A DNA stretch of 36,204 bases from Fibrobacter sp. (GCA_017965445.1 JAGCPZ010000044.1:1-36204), one strand, 5' to 3'; shown: positions 1-8,136, counted from the first letter of the stretch. A program made the numbers and translations. Notes: a model not told the origin generated them from the letters alone.

Positions 1-429
1 TGGGGCTCCGGTTTCCAGCGGATTAATACGTTGTGTCAGGAATATGGCGTGGCCCTTCCTGAATTCACCGAAATCGGGGATATGTTCCGAGTGAATTTTT
101 ATCGCCACAATAACGACGAAAAAGTGGCGATAAACTCAAAAAGTGGCGATAAAACGGCGATAAATCCCGAAAATGGCGATAAATATGGCGAAAAAGTGGC
201 GATAGACGCTGAAAACGGCGATAAAAGTGGCGATAAAAAATCAACAAAATTCAAGAAAATGATTGTCGAATATCTTGCCGAACACGAAGAAGCTCGCTCT
301 CAAGAAATCTCCACTTACATCGGCTTGAAGATTTCTCGCACAAAGATTTATCTCTCCGAACTCGTGGAAGAAGGCAAGATTACTCCCAACGGAGCAAATA
401 AGAATAGGACGTATTCGTTGAAAAAATGA
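1..429 (+). CDS. C-terminal part of a RecG-like/AlbA_2-type ATPase protein with winged helix (5' truncated by window edge)
   Basis: The reading frame is open from base 1, so the gene starts before the window. The first residues (WGSGFQRI, then CQEYG, PEFTEIGDMFRVNFYR) match the end of the GHKL-like C-terminal ATPase domain of 'putative transcriptional regulator / RecG-like' proteins that carry an AlbA_2 (Schlafen-like) domain at their N-terminus. A low-complexity linker rich in NGDK/SGDK follows, encoded by short GGCGATAAA-type repeats. The last ~60 residues (EYLAEHEEARSQEISTYIGL...RTKIYLSELVEEGKI) look like a winged helix-turn-helix. Such proteins often sit in accessory regions; their role is poorly defined. 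The AlbA_2 part is not visible here, so the family call rests on the C-terminus only. Confidence 0.7.
   Translation, partial: WGSGFQRINTLCQEYGVALPEFTEIGDMFRVNFYRHNNDEKVAINSKSGDKTAINPENGDKYGEKVAIDAENGDKSGDKKSTKFKKMIVEYLAEHEEARSQEISTYIGLKISRTKIYLSELVEEGKITPNGANKNRTYSLKK
124..237 (+). repeat. Short degenerate GGCGATAAA repeats inside the first gene
   Basis: GGCGATAAA or close variants occur about six times in this stretch, at irregular spacing, in one reading frame. They encode the (N/S)GDK-rich linker between the ATPase domain and the winged helix. Related ATGGCGATTTT units occur twice just after the gene (481-511). Such repeats can change copy number by slippage. Confidence 0.7.
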
Positions 430-573
430 TGTCTAAATCGATGAAATTTAGACGAGACTTAGACGAGAATTAGACGAAAAATGGCGATTTTGGCTTGAAA
501 ATGGCGATTTTTTAGACGAGATGACCAATATCGCTGAATTATTAAAAGCCAATATGGAAACTGGGAAAAATTA
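430..573 (+). other. Intergenic region with TTAGACGAG and ATGGCGATTTT repeats
   Basis: TTAGACGA(G/A) occurs about four times (around 449, 459, 470 and 512) and ATGGCGATTTT twice (481 and 501). No terminator hairpin with a T-run is evident after the upstream gene. The repeats may be slippage products or binding sites; the sequence does not decide. Confidence 0.5.
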
Positions 574-574
574 A
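521..574 (+). CDS. Possible 17-residue leader peptide coupled to the SIR2-like gene
   Basis: An ATG at 521 opens a 17-codon frame (MTNIAELLK...TGKN) whose TAA overlaps the ATG of the next gene as TAATG. That overlap is typical of translational coupling. There is no clear Shine-Dalgarno in front of 521, so the frame may not be translated; it could also be the remnant of a longer gene's N-terminus (AELLK is common at the start of AlbA_2 proteins). Confidence 0.2.
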   Translation: MTNIAELLKANMETGKN

Positions 575-1788
575 TGTCTGATGTTTTTGTTATAGGTGCC
601 GGTTGCAGTGTCCCGTATGGATTCCCTACGGGCGCAGAGTTGATGCAGAATTTAAAAAGATTCAATTATGGCCGAAAATTTCCTAGAGACACTCATGACA
701 CATGCGATATTTTCCTGGTTGATTTATATCAAGATTTTTTTGGTTATTCAAGTTCTGATAATAAGATAAAGTATCAAAACGACTATGCAAAAGTCTTGCC
801 ATATCCAGAGCATGAAAAAATGTATAATCAATTAATGGATGAAATTGTTCTTCCGTTTTCTCAAAGCGTTCGAAATTCAATGATGGTTTCGACGGATGAA
901 TTTTTGAAGAATCGCTTAGGTCAAAAGCAAAACGAACAAGTTGATTTTGGAAAACGCCTGATTGCGTATGAAATTTTGAAGGCAGAACATAAGTCATTAA
1001 TTGAACCTTTATCCGATATAAATAGTTCAAAAACATCAAAAGATAAATGGCTTGGCAATATTGATTGGATTCAGCATTTGCTTTCTCAAATTGACCAGCA
1101 ATCCAATTGGGAAGAAATCCTGAAAGAAACGGTGTTTCTTACCTTTAATTATGACCGTGTTCTAGAATATTGCATCTTCTTGTATTTGACATCGGACAAG
1201 CAATATGCAGATGCTGTCGCTCATGCTTTCATAAAAGGAATGCAAATACATCATGTCAATGGATTTATCGGTCCTCTTGATAAAATTCCTTTTGGCGCAG
1301 TAGAAAATGGCAAGTATCAAGAAATTGCCGAGGGTATGGAAACTGTCTGGGAAAAACGCCAGAATCGTGATGAATCCGAAAAAGAAAAGTATCAAGGATT
1401 CCTGAAAAATGCGCAGAGAGTCTATTTCATGGGATTCTCTTATATTCCGGGTAATCTTGAATCTATAGGGATTCCTCGTGATGCAAAAATTATTCAAAAC
1501 GCAAAAGTCTATGCAACGGCCATGGGCTTGTCTCCTCAGAACCGTCTAAGGATTTCGTCGTATTTGGATCTCAAGGACTTCGAAAAAAGAAATGAACCTG
1601 AACCAATGCCTGAGATAGTAGTTCAACGCACAGGTCTTATGTCGGATGCTATGTATCGATGGGAATATGAAAACCAAGAAAAATTGGCGAAAGAACGGGC
1701 GAAAACAAGACAAAGATATCTCGAAAATCGAATCCTCAAGGACGCAAGTGCGGTTGATTTGATTCTTGATTATTATACGCTTCCGTAA
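574..1788 (+). CDS. SIR2-like domain protein (possible defence NADase)
   Basis: The 404-residue protein begins with a Rossmann-type glycine motif (VFVIGAGCSVPYGFPTG, residues ~4-20), has TFNYDRVLE at ~190-198, HHVNGF at ~226-231 and YFMGFSY near residue 287. These are, in order, the landmarks of the SIR2-like families (SIR2_2 type) known from anti-phage systems such as Thoeris and DSR, where they cleave NAD+. The motif normally read as HG appears as NG (N229-G230), so catalytic activity is uncertain, although H226/H227 lie close by. No transmembrane segment or second effector domain is visible; the C-terminus is charged. The ribosome site is weak (GGGAAAA) and the start overlaps a small upstream frame. 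A defence role is inferred from family and AT-rich accessory context. Confidence 0.65.
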   Translation: MSDVFVIGAGCSVPYGFPTGAELMQNLKRFNYGRKFPRDTHDTCDIFLVDLYQDFFGYSSSDNKIKYQNDYAKVLPYPEHEKMYNQLMDEIVLPFSQSVRNSMMVSTDEFLKNRLGQKQNEQVDFGKRLIAYEILKAEHKSLIEPLSDINSSKTSKDKWLGNIDWIQHLLSQIDQQSNWEEILKETVFLTFNYDRVLEYCIFLYLTSDKQYADAVAHAFIKGMQIHHVNGFIGPLDKIPFGAVENGKYQEIAEGMETVWEKRQNRDESEKEKYQGFLKNAQRVYFMGFSYIPGNLESIGIPRDAKIIQNAKVYATAMGLSPQNRLRISSYLDLKDFEKRNEPEPMPEIVVQRTGLMSDAMYRWEYENQEKLAKERAKTRQRYLENRILKDASAVDLILDYYTLP

Positions 1789-1887
1789 AAAAGCAGGGTC
1801 TTTTATTTCTTCCTCATCTTCCCACCATCAAGAAATTGCTGAAGCTAACCCCAAATAAGTCGAAATCTTCCAAATAAAGACAACCTA

Positions 1888-1916
1888 TTGACAACCTCTT
1901 GTTGGATTTTTTAAAA
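1888..1916 (+). promoter_or_regulatory. Likely promoter of the DUF1353-like gene
   Basis: TTGACA at 1888-1893 and TTAAAA at 1911-1916 are separated by 17 bases, upstream of the AAGGAGG-led start at 1953. Confidence 0.45.
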
Positions 1917-1952
1917 AAGTTTCTAGATTATTTTTATCACCAAGGAGGATTG

Positions 1953-2654
1953 ATGGGTTTCTGGAACTTTTTAAAATCGATTGCCAACACGATAAAGTCG
2001 GCGATTTCTTCTCGTATCGAAGAGGCTGAAACAAGAACAGATGAAATTAAAGTAAAAGATGTCAAAATCTGTTCTAGGTTTGAGTATGAAGGCGATTCCG
2101 TTTATGTATATAATGATGATTGTATAAAGGAGCTCAATAAAGATAACACGGATTTTGTAATCTGCTTGACGCGTGATGCGAAATTCGAAATAGATATAAA
2201 ACGTTTCACCCGGCTTAATAACGAAAGCGAGAAGAAATGGTATAACGCTAGGTTATATGTAGTGTTTAAAAAAGGTTTCAAGACGGATGGCACGTCAGCT
2301 CCAAAGTTCTTCCAGAATATATTGCCATCTTGTCGTGCGATGGATGACGATAGTAGCCAGGTGTACAATCTCGCGGCTTTTGTTCATGATGGATTGTATG
2401 CGTGCAATGGAGAGATTAAAGAAAAGGGTGCGCCGGGCAATGAGAGCGTCGGGAGGCGTTGTAAATTGACAAGGCACGAATGCGACAACATTCTCGCTGA
2501 TTTATGGACAAAATCGGGGCTTGTGAGCGATTTAACTGCAAATCTTGCTGAAGTGGGTGTCAATTTGGCCGCTGGTGGGAGGGATCACTGGGACAATGAT
2601 AGCTACAAGTGCAGGGATGATTTTTCTGTAGAGATAGAATATCTTGGGGAGTAA
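1953..2654 (+). CDS. DUF1353-like protein
   Basis: The start is placed at ATG 1953 because AAGGAGG lies at 1942-1948. A longer frame from a TTG at 1899 has no such site and would overlap the promoter. The 233-residue product has a short hydrophobic/amphipathic N-terminus (GFWNFLKSIANTIKSAI) and a core with FKTDGTSAPKFFQ, then NLAAFVHDGLY and LTRHECDNILADLW. This TDxxSxP...HDxLY arrangement is that of DUF1353, a small family frequent in phages and prophages and of unknown function. The gene is AT-rich like its upstream neighbours, yet it ends only 5 bases before the symporter start. Family call moderate; function unknown. Confidence 0.6.
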   Translation: MGFWNFLKSIANTIKSAISSRIEEAETRTDEIKVKDVKICSRFEYEGDSVYVYNDDCIKELNKDNTDFVICLTRDAKFEIDIKRFTRLNNESEKKWYNARLYVVFKKGFKTDGTSAPKFFQNILPSCRAMDDDSSQVYNLAAFVHDGLYACNGEIKEKGAPGNESVGRRCKLTRHECDNILADLWTKSGLVSDLTANLAEVGVNLAAGGRDHWDNDSYKCRDDFSVEIEYLGE

Positions 2655-2659
2655 CGATA

Positions 2660-4093
2660 ATGGTCGATTTCCTAAACACCGTTGACAGTGTTCTCTATTA
2701 CCCTATCTTGATTGTGGTTCTTGCTGCGGCTGGAATTTACTTCAGCATTCGCACGCGGTTCGTACAGATTAGGCTCTTCGTGGAATCGATTCGCACGTTG
2801 CTCGAAAAGCCGCATGAGGTGGGCGGTGTGTCTTCGTTGGAGGCTCTGTTTGTTTCGACGGCTTCGCGTGTGGGTACGGGGAACATCATCGGTGTCTCGA
2901 CGGCGATTTGCTTGGGCGGGCCGGGTGCTGCGTTCTGGATGTGGGTGCTTGCGATTATCGGTGCTTCTTCGGCTTTTGTCGAGAGTACGCTTGCGCAGAT
3001 TTATAAGCGCCGCGATCATCGTACAAATGAGTGCTATGGCGGTCCGGCGTATTACATCGAGAACGCTCTGCACAATCGTTGGCTTGGTGTTGTCTTTGCG
3101 GTATTCCTGATTTTGACGTATGCGTTTGGTTTTAATTTGCTTTGTTCGTACAATTTGCAATCGACTTTTGAAACTTACAGTTTCTATAATCCGTCGGTGA
3201 CGCCGTGGCTTATCGGTGCTATCCTTGCGGTGTTGGTGGGTATTTGCCTTTTTGGCGGTGGCAAGCGCATCGTGAAGACGACGGGCGTGCTGGTGCCTTT
3301 TATGGGAATTTTCTATGTGCTGATTGCGTACATTATGTTGGTTGTACATTACGACATGATTCCTTCTGTTGTTGTCGCGATTATGCGAGATGCGTTTGAT
3401 TTTGAGGCGATTGGCGGTGGTATTGCTGGCTCTTGTCTGATGTACGGTATCAAGCGCGGGCTGTACTCCAACGAGGCTGGCGTGGGTTCTGCACCGAACG
3501 CTGCGGCTGCGGCTCACGTTTCGCATCCGGTAAAGCAGGGACTTGCGCAGGTGCTTTCTGTGTATATCGATACGTTGTTCCTCTGCACGGCGACGGCGTT
3601 GATGTGTCTTGTTTCCGGCGTGCCGGGGACTGCGGAGAATGCGGGCGCAATGTATGTGCAGCAGGCGGTTTCGACGACGTTCAGCGCGGCGGGGCCGGTG
3701 TTCATCACGGTGGCGATGGTTTTGTTCGCGTTCACGACGCTTCTCGGGAACCTTTACTACGTGCATAATGCGATTGCCTACATCAACAAGAAGAAGATGC
3801 CTGGCAAGAAGGCGATGGCGTTGATTCATGTTTTGTGCTGCCTCGTGGTGCTTTTTGGTGCGGTGGCTCCGATGGATGCGTGCTGGGCTTTGGCAGACAT
3901 CACGATGGGCGGCATGGCTCTCATCAACTTGCCTGCGTGCGTTATTCTGGGCGGAGTCGCTGTCAAGGCTCTTCACGATTACGAGCGGCAGCGTAAGCAG
4001 GGGCGCAATCCGGCGTTTATCGCAAGGCATATTGGTCTTGACCCCGCCAAGTTGGACTACTGGAAGCATAAGGAACGCGACGAAAAGGTTTAA
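2660..4093 (+). CDS. Sodium:alanine/glycine symporter, AGCS family
   Basis: The 477-residue polytopic membrane protein imports alanine, glycine or a related small amino acid with Na+ (or H+). The AGCS signature is clear near residues 55-95: SSLEALFVSTASRVGTGNI followed by GGPGAAFWMWV. Further family blocks are ECYGGPAYYIE (~116), GIKRGLYSNEAGVGSAPNAAAAA (~265) and LLGNLYYVHNA (~363). About ten hydrophobic segments can be counted. Length is normal for the family. GGGGAG at 2646-2651 serves as ribosome site and overlaps the end of the preceding gene. Base composition and codon choice change sharply to GC-rich here compared with the upstream genes, so co-transcription with them may be fortuitous. 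Confidence 0.92.
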   Translation: MVDFLNTVDSVLYYPILIVVLAAAGIYFSIRTRFVQIRLFVESIRTLLEKPHEVGGVSSLEALFVSTASRVGTGNIIGVSTAICLGGPGAAFWMWVLAIIGASSAFVESTLAQIYKRRDHRTNECYGGPAYYIENALHNRWLGVVFAVFLILTYAFGFNLLCSYNLQSTFETYSFYNPSVTPWLIGAILAVLVGICLFGGGKRIVKTTGVLVPFMGIFYVLIAYIMLVVHYDMIPSVVVAIMRDAFDFEAIGGGIAGSCLMYGIKRGLYSNEAGVGSAPNAAAAAHVSHPVKQGLAQVLSVYIDTLFLCTATALMCLVSGVPGTAENAGAMYVQQAVSTTFSAAGPVFITVAMVLFAFTTLLGNLYYVHNAIAYINKKKMPGKKAMALIHVLCCLVVLFGAVAPMDACWALADITMGGMALINLPACVILGGVAVKALHDYERQRKQGRNPAFIARHIGLDPAKLDYWKHKERDEKV

Positions 4094-4111
4094 TTTCGTT
4101 TTTGTTGTTGT

Positions 4112-4158
4112 CCCCTCTTGGCCATGCATGGTTAAATAAAATGTATAATTAGAGGGGG
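4112..4158 (+). promoter_or_regulatory. Stem that would mask the ribosome site of the diguanylate cyclase gene, overlapping a possible -10
   Basis: CCCCTCT at 4112-4118 is a perfect complement of AGAGGGG at 4151-4157, and the latter is the ribosome site of the gene at 4168. The loop contains a 10-base palindrome (CCATGCATGG, 4122-4131) and TATAAT (4144-4149). If transcription starts upstream, the hairpin could hide the ribosome site. If TATAAT is the -10, transcription would start inside the right arm and the hairpin would not form. Confidence 0.4.
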
Positions 4159-4167
4159 AATACAAAT

Positions 4168-5325
4168 ATGGAGCCGCTTTTCAATTTAGAAAGCATATAT
4201 GTTACAAACGTAATCGGGATTGTTCTGATTGCAGTCATGATTGTGTGTAACCTTTGGCGCTTTCAGACGAGGAGTCGAGCCGACAAGAACTTGCTGATAA
4301 TGATGTTCCTCGCCTTGACTAGCTGCATTGCAGACCCGTTTTCTTATACGATGAAAGGCGTGCCTGGTCTTTTTCCAAAGATTGTTGTTTATGTGACGAG
4401 TACGTGGCTATTTGCCGCGAATATGCTGGCGGGCTTTTTCTGGGTGCGTTTTTTGTCGTTCCATTTGAACGGGGGGATGCGCCGCCGGTCTGGAGTTATA
4501 CTGAATTCGGTGGTCGGTGTGTGTCTCGCTTTGCTTGTGGTCAATTTCTTTGTGCCGATAGTGTTCTCTATTGACGAGAACAACCTTTATTCCGGGACCT
4601 ACCTTTATCCTTTGTACTTGACAATAGATTATTTGTTGATTGTCAATAGCCTTGTAATTTATTTTAAGGCTAAGGCAAAGGGTGGCTTTCTCAAGTTTTT
4701 CCCGATATGGGTTTATATTGTGCCGATTATCATTGGTGGCGTTGTCCAATCCATTTTTTACGGGATATCGGTTATCCCTACAAGTATTGCGGTCTCGATT
4801 GCAGGTGTACTTGCCAGCCTTCAAAACGAAATGATTTACCATGATCAGTTGACGGGATTGTTCAACCGCCATTATTTGCACTACTTGCTGAAAAAGTATA
4901 TCGATCGCCCGAAACTTAATATCACCGGAATTATGATTGACTTGAACGGGTTCAAACATATAAACGATGAATTTGGACATGCTGCGGGGGACGATGCGCT
5001 GTTGATGTCGGCGCGAATCCTTAAATCGGCGGTCAACAATTCTGGGAGTGTCATTCGCTATGCGGGGGACGAGTTTATTATTTTACTTAATACGCAAGAC
5101 GATGCGGCTATAGAACATCGTATTTCTAGAATTCGTGAACGCTTTGATGAATTCAACAAGACTGAATCGAAACCGTATGTACTGTCTGTATCTATCGGGT
5201 TCCACAAGTTTGACACGAAGACTGAAAGCGAAGATACTTTTATCAATGTCGTTGATTCCCGCATGTACGAAGACAAGAAGGCTTTTTATGCCGCTCATGC
5301 AGGGCTGGATCGTCGCAAGCGGTAG
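4168..5325 (+). CDS. Membrane-bound GGDEF-domain diguanylate cyclase
   Basis: The 385-residue protein makes the second messenger cyclic di-GMP from two GTP. The N-terminal ~220 residues contain about seven hydrophobic segments and probably form a membrane sensor of unknown ligand. The GGDEF domain begins at DQLTGLFNRHYL (~227), continues with MIDLNGFKHINDEFGH (~256) and carries the active-site loop as AGDEF at 299-303, a variant usually still active. It ends with SIGFHKF and a VDSRMYEDKK block. No RxxD inhibitory-site motif is present at the usual place five residues before the loop, so product inhibition is unlikely. The ribosome site AGAGGGGG (4151-4158) can pair with an upstream CCCCTCT. 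Confidence 0.9.
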   Translation: MEPLFNLESIYVTNVIGIVLIAVMIVCNLWRFQTRSRADKNLLIMMFLALTSCIADPFSYTMKGVPGLFPKIVVYVTSTWLFAANMLAGFFWVRFLSFHLNGGMRRRSGVILNSVVGVCLALLVVNFFVPIVFSIDENNLYSGTYLYPLYLTIDYLLIVNSLVIYFKAKAKGGFLKFFPIWVYIVPIIIGGVVQSIFYGISVIPTSIAVSIAGVLASLQNEMIYHDQLTGLFNRHYLHYLLKKYIDRPKLNITGIMIDLNGFKHINDEFGHAAGDDALLMSARILKSAVNNSGSVIRYAGDEFIILLNTQDDAAIEHRISRIRERFDEFNKTESKPYVLSVSIGFHKFDTKTESEDTFINVVDSRMYEDKKAFYAAHAGLDRRKR

Positions 5326-5369
5326 ATTGAATTGAGGCTTGTTTCCTCTTTTTCTATCTTTGGCGCAAT

Positions 5370-6887
5370 ATGAAATTTGAAGAACTTCCCTTGGCAAATC
5401 CGCTGCAGCGAGCTGTTCGCGCTGTTGGTTACGAAACTCCGACTCCGATTCAGGAACGCTCCATTCCGAGCTTGCTCGAAGGCAAGGACTTGTTGGGAAT
5501 CGCACAGACGGGGACCGGGAAGACGGCCGCGTTTGCCCTCCCGATTTTGCAGCGACTGCTGGATTCAGGGAAGTTCCGTTCGCCGAAGACGTGCCGTGCG
5601 CTGATTCTTTTGCCGACGCGCGAGCTTGCAATTCAGGTGGAAGATTGCTTCAAGGCGTATGCGCAGTTTACGGCGATTTCGACGGCGTGCATTTTTGGCG
5701 GTGTGGGGGACGCTCCGCAAAAGCGCAACTTGATTCGCGGTGTCGATGTGCTTGTGGCGACTCCTGGGCGATTGCTCGACTTGATTGGGCAAAAGGCGGT
5801 GTCGTTAAAGAAGTTGGAATTCTTTGTGCTTGACGAAGCGGACCGCATGCTGGACATGGGCTTTATCCATGATATCCGCAAGGTCGTGGCGATGTTGCCG
5901 CCGAATAGACAGAATTTGTTCTTTAGCGCGACGATGCCCGATGAAATTTCGAAACTCGCCGCGACGATTCTGCGTCCGAATCCGGTGCGTGTGGAGGTGG
6001 CTCCGCAGAGCACTCCGATTGAACGCATCCGCCAGGAACTGTACCGCATTGACAAACGCCGCAAGGGAGCCTTGCTGAAGGAACTTTTGACTGAGCACCC
6101 GGAGATGAAGAAGGTGCTGGTGTTCTGCCGTACCAAGCATGGTGCAGATAAAATAGTGCGTGTGCTTGAAAAGGCGGGAATCAAGTGTGCTGCCATTCAC
6201 GGGAACAAGAGCCAGAACCGCCGTCAAGAAGCGCTCGGAAACTTTAAGTGTGAACAAATTCGTGTGCTTGTCGCCACGGATATTGCGGCACGTGGCATTG
6301 ACGTGGATGACGTAAGTCATGTGTTCAATTACGATTTGCCGAATGAACATGAAACGTTTGTGCATCGCATTGGCCGTACAGCTCGCGCAGGGAAGGATGG
6401 TGTGGCGATTTCGTTCTGCTCGCCGGACGAGGAAGCTGATTTGCGCGGTATCGAAAAGCTGACTCGCGTGAAAATTCCGGAAGGCGACCAGAGCGTTTAT
6501 GACAAATTGCCTCCTCCGCAAAAAGAGACTGCCGAAAGCATGATGCGCAATTCTCGCGGTCGCATGTCCCGTGATGAGGCGCAGGCGCGTGCTGAGGAAA
6601 CCCGCAACAATCGCGGCGCACGTGGTCGTAAGGACAACCGCAATGAAAATCGCGGGAATCGTGACGACCGCGGAAATCGCAATGAAAATCGCGGGAATCG
6701 TGATAACCGCGGTAATCGCACTGAACGTCCTATGAACAACGTTGTCGCAAATGGCGGGGTTCCGCAAAACGTAAATGTGCCGAATTCGTCGAATACACCG
6801 AATCCGAACGGCAATCGCCACCATCGCCGCAACCGCCCCGGCTCCCGCGCCCGCCGCCGCATGCGCGAAGCACAAAACCAAGGATAA
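5370..6887 (+). CDS. rhlE: DEAD-box RNA helicase, RhlE-like
   Basis: The 505-residue protein is an ATP-dependent RNA helicase for RNA remodelling in the cytoplasm. All helicase motifs are present in order: Q motif (PTPIQERSIP, ~24), AQTGTGKTAAF (~45), PTRELAIQ, TPGRLLDLI, DEAD (~154), SAT (~187), ATDIAARGIDVDD (~304) and HRIGRTARAGKDG (~332). The last ~100 residues are a basic tail rich in Arg, Asn and Gly with two 13-residue tandem repeats, ending in a cluster of arginines; such tails bind RNA non-specifically. The gene follows the cyclase by 44 bases; the ribosome site is weak. The symbol is given by similarity of the RhlE subgroup and is not certain against other DEAD-box paralogues. Confidence 0.93.
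   Translation: MKFEELPLANPLQRAVRAVGYETPTPIQERSIPSLLEGKDLLGIAQTGTGKTAAFALPILQRLLDSGKFRSPKTCRALILLPTRELAIQVEDCFKAYAQFTAISTACIFGGVGDAPQKRNLIRGVDVLVATPGRLLDLIGQKAVSLKKLEFFVLDEADRMLDMGFIHDIRKVVAMLPPNRQNLFFSATMPDEISKLAATILRPNPVRVEVAPQSTPIERIRQELYRIDKRRKGALLKELLTEHPEMKKVLVFCRTKHGADKIVRVLEKAGIKCAAIHGNKSQNRRQEALGNFKCEQIRVLVATDIAARGIDVDDVSHVFNYDLPNEHETFVHRIGRTARAGKDGVAISFCSPDEEADLRGIEKLTRVKIPEGDQSVYDKLPPPQKETAESMMRNSRGRMSRDEAQARAEETRNNRGARGRKDNRNENRGNRDDRGNRNENRGNRDNRGNRTERPMNNVVANGGVPQNVNVPNSSNTPNPNGNRHHRRNRPGSRARRRMREAQNQG
6639..6716 (+). repeat. Two tandem 39-base units in the helicase tail
   Basis: Units 6639-6677 and 6678-6716 differ at only a few bases and encode RNENRGNRDDRGN and RNENRGNRDNRGN. 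A partial third unit (CGCACTGAACGT) follows. The repeats keep frame. Confidence 0.85.
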
Positions 6888-6888
6888 A

Positions 6889-7053
6889 CGTCATCCCGGC
6901 CTTGTGCCGCCATTTTGTCATTCTCGCGCAATTCGTCATCCCGGCCTTGTGCCGAGGCTGTTAACACAGGATTACTGATGCCGGCACGGTGGCCGGCATG
7001 ACAGTCGGGCATCTCCTATTACATTGTTACCCCGGACTCTGTTCCAGGGTCGC
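6889..7053 (+). repeat. Intergenic palindromic repeat cluster (GTCATCCCGGCCTTG family)
   Basis: GTCATCCCGGCCTTGTGCCG occurs at 6890-6909 and again at 6935-6954. The second copy continues through GAGGCTGTTAACAC to a hairpin (TGCCGGC 6979-6985, loop ACGGTG, GCCGGCA 6992-6998) and TGACAG. A degenerate copy (GTTACCCCGGACTCTGTTCC) follows at 7026. A nearly identical element lies at 10167-10236. No T-run follows the hairpin, so it is a mobile or REP-like element more than a classical terminator. The rest of the 404-base gap (7054-7291) is AT-rich upstream DNA, the promoter and the leader of operon 1. Confidence 0.8.
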
Positions 7054-7179
7054 CATTCCCTATTGAAATAAAAACTTTTCTACAATACGTTTGTGTTGTG
7101 GAAAATACTTAAAATTTTATAATATTTCGTAAAATCTCAAAAAATTTTGTAGAAATCAATATTTTGTGTTGTAAAACTA

Positions 7180-7208
7180 TTGACTTTTTGAAATTTATGG
7201 TGTATATT
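7180..7208 (+). promoter_or_regulatory. Promoter of regulator-lipoprotein operon 1
   Basis: TTGACT (7180-7185) and TATATT (7203-7208) are 17 bases apart. The preceding TTGTAAAACTA and A/T-tracts recur in front of the other operons and could be an UP element or a regulator site. Confidence 0.8.
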
Positions 7209-7217
7209 TGTTGTCAA

Positions 7218-7243
7218 GAACGAGAGGAAAAATTCCTCAGTTC
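7218..7243 (+). promoter_or_regulatory. Leader hairpin of operon 1
   Basis: GAAC (7218) pairs with GTTC (7240), and GAGGAA (7224-7229) pairs with TTCCTC (7233-7238) across an AAA loop. The hairpin itself contains a GAGGAA ribosome-site-like arm. It starts about four bases after the expected transcription start. Confidence 0.55.
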
Positions 7244-7291
7244 GAATATTAAGCGCACTTGAAAAAGAGTTGTCGCGTGTTAGGAGGAAAA

Positions 7292-8122
7292 ATGAAAGAA
7301 ATCTTAGAATATACGAGCTATCGTCAGTATATTGCAGATTACTATGCCGATAAAAAGACGAAATCTGCGTTTACTTGGCAAGAGTTCGCAAACGAAGCCG
7401 GTTTTTCTTCGCGTGTTTATCTGAAATACGTGAGCGAAGGCCGCTTTAATTTGAGCGATGCCGCGACTGTTCGTGTTGCGGATGCCATGCGTCTGGCGGA
7501 TTACGAACGCGAATATTTCACCGAAATGGTCAAGTTCGACCACGCCAAAACGGATGCCGAAAAGAAGGCTGCCTTCAACAAAATGCTTGCCATTGCCGAT
7601 GCGCACAAGGCCAAAATTCTAGAAGGCGATTCGTTCCGCTTTTTTGAAAGTTGGAAAAATCCGGTTATCCGCGAATTGGCTCCATCAATGCCTGGCGCAA
7701 AGCCGCTTGCGCTTGCCCATGCCTGCCGCCCAGAAATTACCGCCGCCGAGGTCAGCGATGTGCTGAACTTCCTCGTCAAGGGCGGATTCCTTGAAAAAAA
7801 CGACGAAGGCAATTACGTACAAACGGACAAATCCTTGACGACGGGCCCTATGGGGGTAACGCCGGTCGCGGTTCGCTCGATGCACCGCCAAATGGGCGAA
7901 CTCGCGCTTGACGCAATCGAGGGTGTAGCTCAGGACAAACGAAATTTTTCTGGTGTCACGTTTGGCATCACCAAAGACGGCTACGACGAAATCGTACAAG
8001 AAATTGCCGATTGCCGTAAAAGGGTTGTCGCCATTGCTCGGAAAAATGCAACAACAGACGAAGTCTATCGTCTGAATATGCAACTTTTCCCGCTGACAAA
8101 GAAACAGGAATTAAAAAGATAG
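7292..8122 (+). CDS. TIGR02147-family regulator, copy 1
   Basis: A 276-residue cytoplasmic protein of the TIGR02147/DUF4423 family, typical of Fibrobacter and found beside FISUMP genes. The N-terminal third holds an Xre-like helix-turn-helix (FTWQEFANEAGFSSRVYLKYVSEGRFNLS split over residues ~27-55). The C-terminal part is the family block with ELAPSMPGAKPLALA (~129) and HRQMGELALDAIEG (~202). The start is ATG 7292, not the in-frame upstream codon at 7259, because TAGGAGG lies 4 bases before it and the four paralogues all begin MK(D/E)-LEY. It is 14 bases upstream of the lipoprotein gene and shares its operon. It is the most diverged of the five array copies toward its C-terminal end. The likely role, DNA binding at its own or sister promoters, is inferred. 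Confidence 0.88.
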   Translation: MKEILEYTSYRQYIADYYADKKTKSAFTWQEFANEAGFSSRVYLKYVSEGRFNLSDAATVRVADAMRLADYEREYFTEMVKFDHAKTDAEKKAAFNKMLAIADAHKAKILEGDSFRFFESWKNPVIRELAPSMPGAKPLALAHACRPEITAAEVSDVLNFLVKGGFLEKNDEGNYVQTDKSLTTGPMGVTPVAVRSMHRQMGELALDAIEGVAQDKRNFSGVTFGITKDGYDEIVQEIADCRKRVVAIARKNATTDEVYRLNMQLFPLTKKQELKR

Positions 8123-8136
8123 TGTAGGAGGACAAA

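Noticed and set aside
1899..1952. TTG start 18 codons upstream for the DUF1353-like protein
   Set aside because: No ribosome site and it lies in the promoter; ATG 1953 has AAGGAGG.
2672..4165. 497-codon minus-strand frame opposite the symporter
   Set aside because: Basic, low-complexity product and no family motifs; the plus-strand AGCS protein is unambiguous.
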